Shown here piece by piece: positions 1 to 7,594 of a DNA stretch of 44,048 nt. Location of the stretch: the NCBI RefSeq assembly GCF_042654605.1, contig NZ_JBHSGT010000006.1:1-44048 (forward strand). The letters run 5' to 3'. The notes under the pieces were generated by a model, which worked only from the letters and a program-made list of their open reading frames with translations, ran no database searches and had not been told where the DNA came from. The number at the start of each line of letters is the position of its first letter. Within the stretch, counting starts at the first letter, position 1. This stretch comes from Enterococcus_I eurekensis (GTDB lineage: Bacteria; Bacillota; Bacilli; Lactobacillales; Enterococcaceae). The position numbers and the translations under genes were made by a program.

Positions 1-73
1 AATGAAAATATTTTTATTTAGTTTTCAAGGAGCTTTATTTGCTTCTAAATATATAATACGAGGAGGAAAACAG

Positions 74-1765
74 ATGAATAACAAAAACATTGTAGCAAAA
101 GCCATTTACGACGTTGTTAAAGATGATTTAACGCTTGAGCAAGTCACACAATTTTTAGAAAATCCAAAATCAGCAAGCCATGGGGATGTGGCTTTTCCAG
201 CCTTTGGTTTAGCCAAAGCGTACCGCAAAGCACCCCAACAAATTGCCCAAGAATTAGCAGAGAAAATTGACGGTAGTCACTTTGAAAAGATTCAAGTTGT
301 GGGACCTTACTTAAACTTCTTTATGGATAAAGGCGTTGTCACACAAGCGATTTTAGCTAAAGTCATTCAAGAGAAAAATCATTACGGCGATCAATCGATT
401 GGTAATAATCAAAATGTACCGATTGACATGTCTTCACCAAATATTGCTAAACCAATTTCAATGGGACATTTACGCTCAACCGTTATTGGGAATTCAATTG
501 CTTTTATTTTAGAAAAAATTGGTTACCAACCAATCCGGATCAACCATTTAGGTGACTGGGGTACGCAATTTGGGAAATTAATCGTAGCTTATAAAAAATG
601 GGGTAGCGAAGAAGCCGTTAAAGCTCAACCAATTAATGAATTACTACGTTTATACGTTGGTTTCCATGAAGAAGCTGAAAAAGACGCGACTTTAGAAGAT
701 GAAGCACGTGCTTGGTTTAAAAAATTAGAAGACGGCGATGAAGAAGCATTGCATTTATGGCAATGGTTCCGTGACGAATCAATGAAAGAATTCAACAAAA
801 TTTATGATATGTTAGAAGTTTCGTTTGATTCATTAAACGGCGAAGCTTTCTACAATGATAAGATGGATGAAATCGTTGAAATGTTAGAAGAAAAACACTT
901 ATTGGCAACAGACCAAGGTGCAGATATCGTAGACTTATCAAGCTATGATTTGAATCCGGCCTTGATTCGTAAATCAGATGGCGCGACTTTATATATTACG
1001 CGTGATATGGCAGCAGCTTTATACCGCAAACGTACGTATAACTTTGCTAAATCATTGTATGTTGTGGGGAACGAACAAAGTTATCATTTCAAACAATTAA
1101 AAGCTGTGTTAAAACAAATGAACTTTGAATGGTCAGATGATATGCACCATATTCCATTTGGTTTAATTACGAAAGATGGTAAGAAATTATCCACTCGTAA
1201 AGGGAAAATAGTCTTATTAGAAGAAGTTTTAAATGAAGCGATTGCTCTGGCCCATGCTCAAATTAGTGAGAAAAATCCAACGCTTGAAAACAAAGATGAA
1301 GTTGCTCGTCAAGTTGGGGTTGGCGCGGTTGTTTTCCACGATTTAAAAAATGATCGCTTAAATAGCTTTGACTTCACCCTTGAAGAAGTGGTTCGCTTTG
1401 AAGGTGAAACGGGTCCATATGTTCAATATGCCCACGCTCGTGCGATGAGTATTTTAGAAAAAGCAGCATTTGAAGTCGATGAAAAGGCTGCTTATCAATT
1501 GAATGATGAAGGTAGCTGGGAAGTAATGAAATACATCCAAAGTTACCCAGATGTAGTCATGCAAGCGGCTGAAAAATATGAGCCATCAATTATTGCAAAA
1601 CATGCGATTAAACTAGCACAAGCATTCAATAAATACTACGCAAACACTAAAATCTTAGTCGAAGATTCTGAAAGAGATGCGCGTCTAGCTTTAGTATATG
1701 CGGTGACGGTTCTATTGAAAGAAGATTTAAGGTTATTAGGGTTACATACTCCAAATAAAATGTAA
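74..1765 (+). CDS. argS: Arginyl-tRNA synthetase
   Basis: Class I aminoacyl-tRNA synthetase that charges tRNA-Arg with arginine in the cytosol. The product is 563 residues, the usual length. The HIGH-type motif is seen as PNIAKPISMGHLRST and the KMSKS-type loop as ITKDGKKLSTRKGK. The C-terminal DALR anticodon-binding region begins near VQYAHARAMSI. An ATG at position 2 is also in frame, but I chose position 74 because AGGAGG lies directly before it (about 60-66) and the product then begins MNNKNIVAKAIYD, as ArgRS proteins do. The upstream region is cut by the window edge, so a leader or T-box cannot be judged. An intrinsic terminator follows. argR lies close by, a common neighbour in Lactobacillales. 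Identification is secure. Confidence 0.97.
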   Translation: MNNKNIVAKAIYDVVKDDLTLEQVTQFLENPKSASHGDVAFPAFGLAKAYRKAPQQIAQELAEKIDGSHFEKIQVVGPYLNFFMDKGVVTQAILAKVIQEKNHYGDQSIGNNQNVPIDMSSPNIAKPISMGHLRSTVIGNSIAFILEKIGYQPIRINHLGDWGTQFGKLIVAYKKWGSEEAVKAQPINELLRLYVGFHEEAEKDATLEDEARAWFKKLEDGDEEALHLWQWFRDESMKEFNKIYDMLEVSFDSLNGEAFYNDKMDEIVEMLEEKHLLATDQGADIVDLSSYDLNPALIRKSDGATLYITRDMAAALYRKRTYNFAKSLYVVGNEQSYHFKQLKAVLKQMNFEWSDDMHHIPFGLITKDGKKLSTRKGKIVLLEEVLNEAIALAHAQISEKNPTLENKDEVARQVGVGAVVFHDLKNDRLNSFDFTLEEVVRFEGETGPYVQYAHARAMSILEKAAFEVDEKAAYQLNDEGSWEVMKYIQSYPDVVMQAAEKYEPSIIAKHAIKLAQAFNKYYANTKILVEDSERDARLALVYAVTVLLKEDLRLLGLHTPNKM

Positions 1766-1801
1766 TTAATCTAAAATTAATGAGATAAAAATATGTATCA
1801 G

Positions 1802-1839
1802 AATGGGGATATGGCCGATGTCATGTCCTCATTTTATTT
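1802..1839 (+). terminator. Intrinsic terminator after argS
   Basis: An 11-bp stem (arms about 1803-1813 and 1822-1832, two G-U pairs) with an 8-base loop, followed by TTTTATTTG. It sits 37 bases after the argS stop. Confidence 0.75.
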
Positions 1840-1925
1840 GTCTAGCGGTTAACTCTAATACCTAATTGGCCGATTGAAGAGGTAAGATAACGACGTCTTA
1901 TTAAGAGAAAAAGGGGGAGTATTCA

Positions 1926-2084
1926 ATGATGTATTTAGTTGTTGCTGTCACGTACAACAAGCAAAAGAAAGTTAAAAAGTTCAAAACGTATCGAGAGGCT
2001 CTATCTTACGCCACGAACTATCGTGTTGTTTCTCAAAGTCAGGTGATTAAAAATGAGGTCGTCATTGCTGATTTTATATTTTAA
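1926..2084 (+). CDS. Small hypothetical protein, 52 residues
   Basis: A 52-residue frame starting ATG ATG TAT, with a good ribosome site AAGGGGGAG about 8 bases upstream, ending at TAA just before a strong hairpin terminator. The product begins MMYLVVAVTYNKQKK and is basic with many Tyr and Val. It has no signal peptide and no clear membrane span. The lysine-rich, beta-prone start followed by a TYREALSYA helix resembles small soluble proteins of unknown function in lactobacilli, but I do not recognise the family. It has its own ribosome site and sits between two terminators, so it is probably a real single-gene unit. The function is unknown. Confidence 0.6.
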   Translation: MMYLVVAVTYNKQKKVKKFKTYREALSYATNYRVVSQSQVIKNEVVIADFIF

Positions 2085-2087
2085 ACT

Positions 2088-2132
2088 AAAAAAGGTTTTT
2101 CGTAGGTAATAGTACTACGAAAAACCTTTTTT
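2088..2132. terminator. Bidirectional terminator between the small ORF and argR
   Basis: A perfect 18-bp inverted repeat (2088-2105 and 2115-2132) with a 9-base loop. Each arm begins with a run of A and ends with a run of T, so it can stop the 1926-2084 ORF on the plus strand and argR on the minus strand. Confidence 0.9.
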
Positions 2133-2133
2133 A

Positions 2134-2592
2134 TTAGTGTGATTGTTTGAAAAGCGTTTCCAAATGGATGGCCGCTTCTTCGTTCGGTGAGATAATAACC
2201 ACGATATCAAATCCCGCAAGCGAACAAACTTTCTCTTTCATTTCGACTTCGTCAATGGCAGCCGCTAAAATCGGTGCATTGTTTGGAATCGTATGTAAAA
2301 TGGTCATAAATTGGACACGATCGATCTTTGTGACAACATCTTGAACCATTTGGTTGAGATGGTTATTTTCAGCGACATCATCATTTGTTTTTTCTTCGAA
2401 TTGTTGAAAAAAGGTTTGACCGGTAGCATCAACAGTTTTGACGATTTTTAAATCACGAATGTCACGAGAAATTGTAGCCTGTGTGGCATTAACCCCATGC
2501 TCCTGTAATAAATGGCGCAATTCATCTTGTGTTCGGATAGTGTTTTTCTGAATGAGATCACCAATAATCGCGTGGCGTTCACTTTTTTTCAA
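2134..2592 (-). CDS. argR: Arginine repressor, ArgR/AhrC family
   Basis: Transcription factor of arginine metabolism, 152 residues, with an N-terminal winged helix (about 1-70, with ISRDIRDLKIVK) and a C-terminal oligomerisation and arginine-binding domain (about 80-150). The start is TTG at 2592: AGGAGGAAG lies just upstream and the protein then reads MKKSERHAIIGDLI, typical for the family. Longer in-frame extensions cross the promoter and are unlikely. In the effector motif, where E. coli ArgR has GTIAGDDT, this protein has CSLAGFDI, so the first of the two arginine-contacting aspartates is Phe128 while Asp129 remains. It may therefore bind arginine weakly, or be one of two cooperating ArgR paralogues as known in lactic acid bacteria. 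Two ARG-box-like sites over its own promoter suggest autoregulation. Confidence 0.93.
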   Translation of the reverse strand: MKKSERHAIIGDLIQKNTIRTQDELRHLLQEHGVNATQATISRDIRDLKIVKTVDATGQTFFQQFEEKTNDDVAENNHLNQMVQDVVTKIDRVQFMTILHTIPNNAPILAAAIDEVEMKEKVCSLAGFDIVVIISPNEEAAIHLETLFKQSH

Positions 2593-2605
2593 ATGACTTC
2601 CTCCT

Positions 2606-2673
2606 TGTATAATATTCAGACCTATCATACCAAAAATGTATAAATTTTCATAGAAATAAATGAGGAGTCTAAT
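2606..2673. promoter_or_regulatory. Divergent argR / AEC transporter promoter with two ARG-box-like operators
   Basis: Two sites resemble the ArgR box TGAAT-W4-ATTCA. They are TGTAT-AAT-ATTCA at 2606-2618 and TGTAT-AAAT-TTTCA at 2637-2650. On the minus strand an extended -10, TGG-TATGAT, lies between them and would start argR so that the first box covers its start site. On the plus strand, TTTTCA (2645-2650), a 17-base spacer and TCTAAT (2668-2673) form a promoter for the transporter whose -35 lies inside the second box. Control of both genes by ArgR is inferred from this geometry. Confidence 0.6.
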
Positions 2674-2730
2674 GGAAAAGCATGTTAAAATAATACACAC
2701 AAGAAAGTACGAAAGATTAGGAGTGTTTTT

Positions 2731-3672
2731 GTGTTAGAAGCTTATTTAAATATTTTAGTTGTTTTTGCTATCATGTTGGTTGGCTATGTGCTAACTTGGC
2801 GCAAATGGTTTGATAACCATATTGCCGATGTGTTTTCAAAACTAGTCTTAAATATCGCCTTGCCGCTAAATATGTTCTTAAATATGACTGAACGCTTTAC
2901 GAAGGAAGAATTTTTAGGATTGGCCAAAGGGATATTATTACCAACTGTATCAATCGTGATTACTTATTTGATTAGTATTGCCTACGCGAAGTTAACAAAA
3001 GTACCGGCTGGACGAATTGGTGCATTCAAAACGATGTTTACCGCATCAAATACGATTTTTATGGGATTGCCAGTCAATATCGCGGTCTTTGGTGAAAAAG
3101 CAGTGCCATACGCATTACTATATTATATTTGTAACACGACGTTCTTTTTTACCTTAGGAATTTATTTAATTCAAAATGATAACCTTGAGCGAGCGCACAT
3201 CAGAGAATCATTTGATTTACGTTTCCTTTTGAAAAAATTATTGTCACCAGCACTGCTAGGTTTCTTTGTCGGTTTATGTTGGATGTTACTAGAAATTCCA
3301 TTAGCGACCCCTTTACGCGATTTTTCACGTTATTTAAGCCAATTAACGACACCGCTGTCATTATTTGTGATTGGTATTATTATTTTCCAAACGGGAATTA
3401 AAAACTTAAAATTAGATAAAGACACGCTTGGCGTTTTACTTGGACGATACGTCATTAGTCCGCTAGTAATTATCGGGTTATCCAAATTTATAGAAGTGCC
3501 AACATTGATGTTAAATGTCTTTATTTTACAATCCGCGATGCCAGTCCAAAACTCAATGCCGATTCTTGCGAAAGGTTATGGTGCTGATGAAGGTTTTGCA
3601 ACAAGTGGACTCGTTTATTCGATTATTAGTTACTTATTCGTCATTATCATCTTGTTAAAAGTTATTTACTAG
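2731..3672 (+). CDS. AEC-family (auxin efflux carrier type) permease
   Basis: Integral membrane transporter, 313 residues, about ten hydrophobic segments spread evenly over the whole length, as in the AEC/BASS superfamily. Family-like stretches include LNIALPLNMFLNMTE near residue 45 and QSAMPVQNSMPILAKGYG near residue 270. The start is GTG at 2731, preceded by TAGGAG. Bacterial AEC members carry dicarboxylates or amino acids and related anions; the substrate cannot be read from sequence. It is divergent from argR and shares ARG-box-like operators with it, so a substrate linked to arginine metabolism is a reasonable guess only. No strong terminator follows. Confidence 0.85.
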   Translation: MLEAYLNILVVFAIMLVGYVLTWRKWFDNHIADVFSKLVLNIALPLNMFLNMTERFTKEEFLGLAKGILLPTVSIVITYLISIAYAKLTKVPAGRIGAFKTMFTASNTIFMGLPVNIAVFGEKAVPYALLYYICNTTFFFTLGIYLIQNDNLERAHIRESFDLRFLLKKLLSPALLGFFVGLCWMLLEIPLATPLRDFSRYLSQLTTPLSLFVIGIIIFQTGIKNLKLDKDTLGVLLGRYVISPLVIIGLSKFIEVPTLMLNVFILQSAMPVQNSMPILAKGYGADEGFATSGLVYSIISYLFVIIILLKVIY

Positions 3673-3905
3673 AGGGTACAAGGCTGCTAAATAGGAGCAA
3701 GTTCTCGATTAAAAAAATAAGAGAACAACAAGAAGAGGTAATGATTATGAACTGGCGGTTATACTTTCGCGTGAAAAGGTCGTTTATGTTCAATCTGGTT
3801 CAAAAATCAAATAGTAGTTATGTGAAGTTTAGCTTCTGTTGTACGAAAAATTGTTGTCTACGCAATTCATTTTGTCGTTACTACAATCTATTAAAACAAA
3901 GCGCT
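3673..3905. other. Intergenic stretch left of the IS, no convincing gene
   Basis: A weak hairpin (GTTCTC/GAGAAC near 3701-3726) may end the AEC gene. A 65-codon frame starting at 3741 reads through the target repeat into the IS end, and its composition (many Cys, Phe and Ser) is not protein-like. A second frame over the same bases encodes ELAVILSREKVVYVQSGSKIK before a stop at about 3820, which looks more natural and may be the tail of a decayed small gene. Neither is called. Confidence 0.4.
3879..3905 (+). repeat. Left copy of the 27-bp target-site duplication
   Basis: The 27 bases at 3879-3905 (starting TACTACAATCTATT, ending AAAGCGCT) are repeated exactly at 5486-5512, on the two sides of the IS. 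IS1202-type elements are known for unusually long target duplications of this size. Confidence 0.92.
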
Positions 3906-3940
3906 GTCAAGCGAAAGGTAAAATGTCCTAAACCTTAGGC

Positions 3941-3987
3941 TCACATTAATGCAAGCTTTTCCTTCGTAAAAACTTGCATTAATGTGA
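3941..3987. terminator. Long hairpin inside the IS, downstream of the transposase
   Basis: A perfect 15-bp stem (3941-3955 and 3973-3987, TCACATTAATGCAAG and its complement) with a 17-base loop, just past the transposase stop. There is no proper U-run on either side, so it may protect against transcription through the element rather than act as a classic terminator. Confidence 0.5.
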
Positions 3988-4008
3988 CCGCATTTGGTAA
4001 AATAAGAT

Positions 4009-5394
4009 TTAAGCTGCTCGTTCAGCTTCATATTCTTCGAGTGTTTTTCCGATGCTGCGAAGATATCTTTTGAAAGACTCTAGTTTCCACGGGTGAGATT
4101 GTGGGGGAATATACTGGCGTCTTTCTTTTTTTTGCTCTGGAATCGGGTCAAACTCTGTTGAATAGTCGTCATGTTCTTTCAGTCTCCTTGTTGTGTATAT
4201 TTTTTCAGCGATATTTACATAGATTTCGCCGTTAAATGCTTCGATGACGAGGGCTTTTGATCCGCGTGTAAAGTACTGATCTTCGCTACCCTCCGTCGGT
4301 AAATAGTAGTTATTTTGATACCGAATGTGATGACCACTATCGATTTTTCTATTTGCGACTCGTGCTAATAATAAATTCATCTCTGATTTCGTAGGTGCCT
4401 TCTCATAGATTGATTCCTTCGTCTTATTACCAAACTTCCTATTAAATGATTGAATCCATTTTGTTAAAAAATGATTGGCTTCCTCAATAGATTGGATCCC
4501 TGCTAATTCTAAATCTACAGGAAGTCGTGATTGAACCGTGCCGTTTAATCGTTCTACACGGCCTTTCGCTTGTGGAATAGAGGAGGTACGAATGTCAATA
4601 CCGAGTTGATGGCAGGCAAAACCAAATTGCGTGAAGGTATCTTCCTCAACGACTTTCTTGGTTTTGGATTGATAGTCAAAAACGGTTCGTTTATCGGTTA
4701 AAAAAGCTAAAGGAATCCCTCGGTTACGGAGGATCTGATGGAGCACATGATAATAGCCATTGAGCGTTTCTTGCGTGTCGAAATACCCACCAACGATATC
4801 CCCAGAAGCGTCATCAATCGCTAAGTGAAGATGGGTGACGTCGTTCCCGAACCAATTGTATGAACTGGCATCCATTTGAATCAGCTCTCCTTGGTATTTT
4901 TTCCTAGAGCGGCTAGGATGGATTTTTTCGGGTGAAGCCAGTTGATCTTCGGCTCTTGGAAGCAGTGGATTATCAAGCTTTGTCTTTGCTTTCATTGATT
5001 GTGCTTTGATTCGAGCTTTTATTTTTTTTCGTGTCTTTCTTTGTGTTTTAGGTGAGATAATATTCGCTAGGTATAAAATATTTCGAATCGTTGTATCGGT
5101 GTAACAGATCGCATAATCCTCCTTTAATATTTCAGTAAAGTGCTTCACATTCGGTTTTATATTAAACTGTTGATAAAGCCCAATGATTTGTTTTTTTACA
5201 TCCTCCGGTACGGCATGCATCTGTTTTTTTCCTCTATTGCCGTGTGAAAAAACAGCCTTTCCTCCTTCTTGATATTTTTGGATTAATCGATTGACTTGTC
5301 TGATCGAGAGATCTAGTTCAACACAAGCTCTCTTCTTATCTTTTCTTTTTTCTGTGACAGCTTTTATTACGTTATATTTCTTATCTTCATTCAT
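4009..5394 (-). CDS. IS1202-type (ISNCY) DDE transposase
   Basis: Transposase of about 461 residues. The N-terminus is a helix-turn-helix (ACVELDLSIRQVNRLIQKY), followed by a DDE integrase core: first Asp in ELIQMDASSYNW, second in LAFLTDKRTVFDY, Glu in PQAKGRVERLNGTV. The C-terminal region resembles that of IS1202 relatives. The frame opens at 5415, but the ATG there has no ribosome site. The ATG at 5394 has AAAAGGA 11 bases upstream and gives the start MNEDKKYNVI, so I prefer it. The frame is intact, with no stop or frameshift. The gene lies inside the element bounded by 27-bp repeats, which supports the family assignment. Confidence 0.92.
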   Translation of the reverse strand: MNEDKKYNVIKAVTEKRKDKKRACVELDLSIRQVNRLIQKYQEGGKAVFSHGNRGKKQMHAVPEDVKKQIIGLYQQFNIKPNVKHFTEILKEDYAICYTDTTIRNILYLANIISPKTQRKTRKKIKARIKAQSMKAKTKLDNPLLPRAEDQLASPEKIHPSRSRKKYQGELIQMDASSYNWFGNDVTHLHLAIDDASGDIVGGYFDTQETLNGYYHVLHQILRNRGIPLAFLTDKRTVFDYQSKTKKVVEEDTFTQFGFACHQLGIDIRTSSIPQAKGRVERLNGTVQSRLPVDLELAGIQSIEEANHFLTKWIQSFNRKFGNKTKESIYEKAPTKSEMNLLLARVANRKIDSGHHIRYQNNYYLPTEGSEDQYFTRGSKALVIEAFNGEIYVNIAEKIYTTRRLKEHDDYSTEFDPIPEQKKERRQYIPPQSHPWKLESFKRYLRSIGKTLEEYEAERAA

Positions 5395-5485
5395 TGTTAG
5401 TATTATCCTTTTCATGGTTTGATTTTATCACGAAGGGACATTTTGTGCTTCGATTACATTAAGACATTATCATGTTCGAACGATA

Positions 5486-5512
5486 TACTACAATCTATTA
5501 AAACAAAGCGCT
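5486..5512 (+). repeat. Right copy of the 27-bp target-site duplication
   Basis: Identical to 3879-3905. Its last base is the first T of the rpsB -35 box (TTGAAA, 5512-5517), so the IS entered directly next to this promoter and the duplication preserved the native upstream 26 bases. Confidence 0.92.
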
Positions 5513-5540
5513 TGAAAAATCTATCAATCTATATTATACT
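5512..5540 (+). promoter_or_regulatory. rpsB promoter
   Basis: TTGAAA at 5512-5517, a 17-base spacer, and TATACT at 5535-5540. This is a near-consensus vegetative promoter and predicts a leader of roughly 135 bases before rpsB. Confidence 0.8.
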
Positions 5541-5583
5541 ATTTGAGGTTGTGTTTGTTCGAGTAACAGATAACAACTAAAAA

Positions 5584-5648
5584 CCACATCTCAAAAGATG
5601 CGTGGAGTGGTGCTTGCGTGCAAGTTCTTCACACAGTTGACTTTGAGA
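5584..5648 (+). promoter_or_regulatory. Structured rpsB leader, possible S2 autoregulatory element
   Basis: The leader can fold a local hairpin (CCAC 5584-5587 with GTGG 5602-5605, extended by ATC/GAT). Alternatively, TCTCAAA at 5589-5595 can pair with TTTGAGA at 5642-5648, closing the whole leader. The two structures exclude each other. Leaders of rpsB operons are often bound by S2 in bacteria; that this one is such a switch is inference. Confidence 0.4.
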
Positions 5649-5682
5649 GAGGAAAAATAAAAACCAAATGGAGGAAACAAAA

Positions 5683-6465
5683 ATGGCAGTAATTTCAATG
5701 AAACAGCTTCTAGAAGCTGGTGTACACTTTGGGCACCAAACTCGTCGCTGGAACCCAAAAATGAAGAAATATATCTTCACAGAAAGAAACGGAATCTACA
5801 TCATCGACTTACAAAAAACTGTTAAGTTAGTAGATGCAGCTTACGAGTACATGAAAAACGTTGCAGACGAAGGCGGAATCGCTTTATTCGTTGGTACAAA
5901 AAAACAAGCTCAAGAAGCAATCAAAGACGAAGCAATTCGTTCAGGTCAATACTATGTAAATCACCGTTGGTTAGGTGGAACGTTAACAAACTGGGAAACA
6001 ATCCAAAAACGTATCACTCGCCTAAAAAACATCAACAAAATGGAAGAAGATGGCACTTTCGAATTACTTCCTAAAAAAGAAGTTTCTGGCTTAAACAAAG
6101 AACGTGAACGCTTAGAAAAATTCTTAGGCGGAATCGCTGACATGCCAAGAATTCCAGACGTAATGTACGTAGTAGATCCTCGTAAAGAGCGTATTGCAAT
6201 TCAAGAAGCTCGCAAATTAAATATCCCAATCGTTGCTATGGTTGATACTAACTGTGATCCAGATGAGATCGATGTAGTTATCCCATCAAACGACGATGCT
6301 ATCCGTGCAGTTAAATTAATTACTGCAAAAATGGCTGATGCATTTATCGAAGCAAACCAAGGTCAAGACGAAGTGGCAGCTGAAGATTTTGCAACTGAAG
6401 CAACTGTTGAAACAGCAACTTCAATCGAAGAAATTGTTGATGTTGTTGAAGGAAACAACGCTTAA
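5683..6465 (+). CDS. rpsB: Small ribosomal subunit protein uS2
   Basis: 30S ribosomal protein S2, 260 residues. It begins MAVISMKQLLEAGVHFGHQTRRWNPKMKKYIF, the classic S2 start, and contains the conserved stretches VGTKKQAQEAI, NHRWLGGTLTNW and MVDTNCDPDEIDVVIPSNDDA. The C-terminal tail (about 225-260) is acidic and rich in Ala, Glu and Thr, as in related firmicutes. An ATG 15 bases upstream is in frame, but the GGAGG at 5670-5675 overlaps it, so 5683 is the start. It is followed by a strong hairpin and then tsf, the standard rpsB-tsf pair. Confidence 0.98.
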   Translation: MAVISMKQLLEAGVHFGHQTRRWNPKMKKYIFTERNGIYIIDLQKTVKLVDAAYEYMKNVADEGGIALFVGTKKQAQEAIKDEAIRSGQYYVNHRWLGGTLTNWETIQKRITRLKNINKMEEDGTFELLPKKEVSGLNKERERLEKFLGGIADMPRIPDVMYVVDPRKERIAIQEARKLNIPIVAMVDTNCDPDEIDVVIPSNDDAIRAVKLITAKMADAFIEANQGQDEVAAEDFATEATVETATSIEEIVDVVEGNNA

Positions 6466-6487
6466 GCTAAATAAGTCGTAACGAACG

Positions 6488-6541
6488 AGCTGTTTCAAAG
6501 GCTAGGCGCAAAGCCTTAACACTCTTTGAAGCAGCTTTTTT
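6488..6541 (+). terminator. Terminator or attenuator between rpsB and tsf
   Basis: A 12-bp stem (6489-6500 and 6524-6535) enclosing a smaller GGCT/AGCC hairpin, followed by six T. It sits between two co-transcribed translation genes, so it probably lowers tsf expression relative to rpsB rather than fully stopping transcription. Confidence 0.85.
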
Positions 6542-6581
6542 AAAAATAAAGAAATGATAATCATTCAGGAGGAATAGTAAC

Positions 6582-7463
6582 ATGGCTCAAATTTCAGCTA
6601 AATTAGTTAAAGAATTACGCGATATGACAGGCGTAGGTATGATGGATGCCAAAAAAGCATTAGTCGAAGTAGATGGCGATATGGACAAAGCAGTAGACTT
6701 TTTACGTGAAAAAGGAATGGCAAAAGCGGCTAAGAAAAATGACCGTATTGCTGCTGAAGGTTTAGCAGCAGTTGCAGTTGTAGGAAACACTGCTGCAATC
6801 GTTGAAGTAAACTCAGAAACAGACTTTGTAGCGAAAAACGAAATGTTCCAAGACTTAGTTCAAGAGTTAGCAACATTAGTAGCAACTAACAAACCAGCTG
6901 ACATGGATGCTGCAATGGCATTAACAGCTTCAAAAGGAACTGTTGCTGAAACAATTATCGAAGCGAACCAAGTAATTGGTGAAAAAATCAGCTTCCGTCG
7001 TTTTGAAATCGTTGAAAAAGAAGATAACGCAGCATTTGGCGGATACTTACATATGGGTGGACGCATTGCAGTGTTAGCATTACTTGATGGAACAACTGAC
7101 GAAACAGTTGCTAAAGACGTTGCTATGCACGTTGCAGCAATCAATCCTCGTTACGTTGACGAGTCTCAAATTCCTGCAGAAGAATTAGAGCACGAAAAAA
7201 CTGTTTTAACAGAACAAGCATTAAACGAAGGCAAACCAGCAAATATCGTTGATAAAATGGTTATCGGCCGCTTGAATAAATTCAAAGCAGAAATCTCATT
7301 AGTAGACCAACCATTCGTTAAAGATCCAGACATGACAGTAGCTAAATATGTTGCAACTAAAGGCGCAACTGTGAAATCATTTGTCCGTTTTGAAGTTGGC
7401 GAAGGTATCGAAAAACGTGAAGAAAACTTTGCGGAAGAAGTAATGAGCCAAATCAAAAAATAA
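6582..7463 (+). CDS. tsf: Elongation factor Ts
   Basis: Guanine nucleotide exchange factor that regenerates EF-Tu-GTP in the cytosol. The length of 293 residues is typical. The N-terminal UBA-like domain begins MAQISAKLVKELRDMTGVGM and carries the conserved MDAKKALVE and DGDMDKAVDFLREKG. The core holds VEVNSETDFVAKN, the EF-Tu-contacting signature. The start is preceded by CAGGAGGAAT. It follows rpsB across an attenuator-like hairpin and has its own terminator at 7485-7516. No abnormality is seen. Confidence 0.98.
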   Translation: MAQISAKLVKELRDMTGVGMMDAKKALVEVDGDMDKAVDFLREKGMAKAAKKNDRIAAEGLAAVAVVGNTAAIVEVNSETDFVAKNEMFQDLVQELATLVATNKPADMDAAMALTASKGTVAETIIEANQVIGEKISFRRFEIVEKEDNAAFGGYLHMGGRIAVLALLDGTTDETVAKDVAMHVAAINPRYVDESQIPAEELEHEKTVLTEQALNEGKPANIVDKMVIGRLNKFKAEISLVDQPFVKDPDMTVAKYVATKGATVKSFVRFEVGEGIEKREENFAEEVMSQIKK

Positions 7464-7484
7464 TTCTATTTCCAATGGAATAGA

Positions 7485-7516
7485 AGGGAACGCATGCTTG
7501 TGCGCTCCCTTTTTTT
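7485..7516 (+). terminator. Intrinsic terminator after tsf
   Basis: Arms 7486-7495 and 7500-7509 (GGGAACGCAT with GTGCGCTCCC, one mismatch and one wobble), followed by seven T. A second small hairpin (TTCTATT/AATAGAA, 7464-7485) lies just upstream. Confidence 0.85.
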
Positions 7517-7536
7517 AGGAAAAAAATAGAAATCAA

Positions 7537-7565
7537 CTGATAAAACGAAGTGATTATGCTACAAT
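7537..7565 (+). promoter_or_regulatory. pyrH-frr promoter
   Basis: CTGATA (7537-7542), a 17-base spacer, and the extended -10 TGC-TACAAT ending at 7565. It lies between the tsf terminator and pyrH. Confidence 0.65.
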
Positions 7566-7594
7566 AGAAATAGAGAATTTACGGAGGAATCATC

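Larger units (their letters stand above)
3906..5485 (-). mobile_element. Complete IS1202-type insertion sequence (ISNCY group), about 1.58 kb
   Basis: One transposase gene on the minus strand fills the element, which is bounded by perfect 27-bp direct repeats. Imperfect terminal inverted repeats of about 25 bp can be aligned (left from 3907, right from 5483 inward, about 16 of 25 matching, with the shared block AATGTC). Exact ends may shift by one or two bases. The identical repeats and open transposase frame suggest a recent, possibly still mobile copy. It lies immediately upstream of the rpsB promoter without destroying it. Confidence 0.88.

Noticed and set aside
1..73. T-box leader of argS
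   Set aside because: Only 73 bases lie upstream in the window; no T-box sequence or antiterminator is visible and the region is cut.
3741..3938. 65-codon frame reading from the flank into the IS end
   Set aside because: It crosses the target repeat and IS boundary, has odd Cys-rich composition, and competes with a more natural frame on the same bases. In the reconstructed empty site it would end at TGA directly after the repeat, but nothing supports a product.
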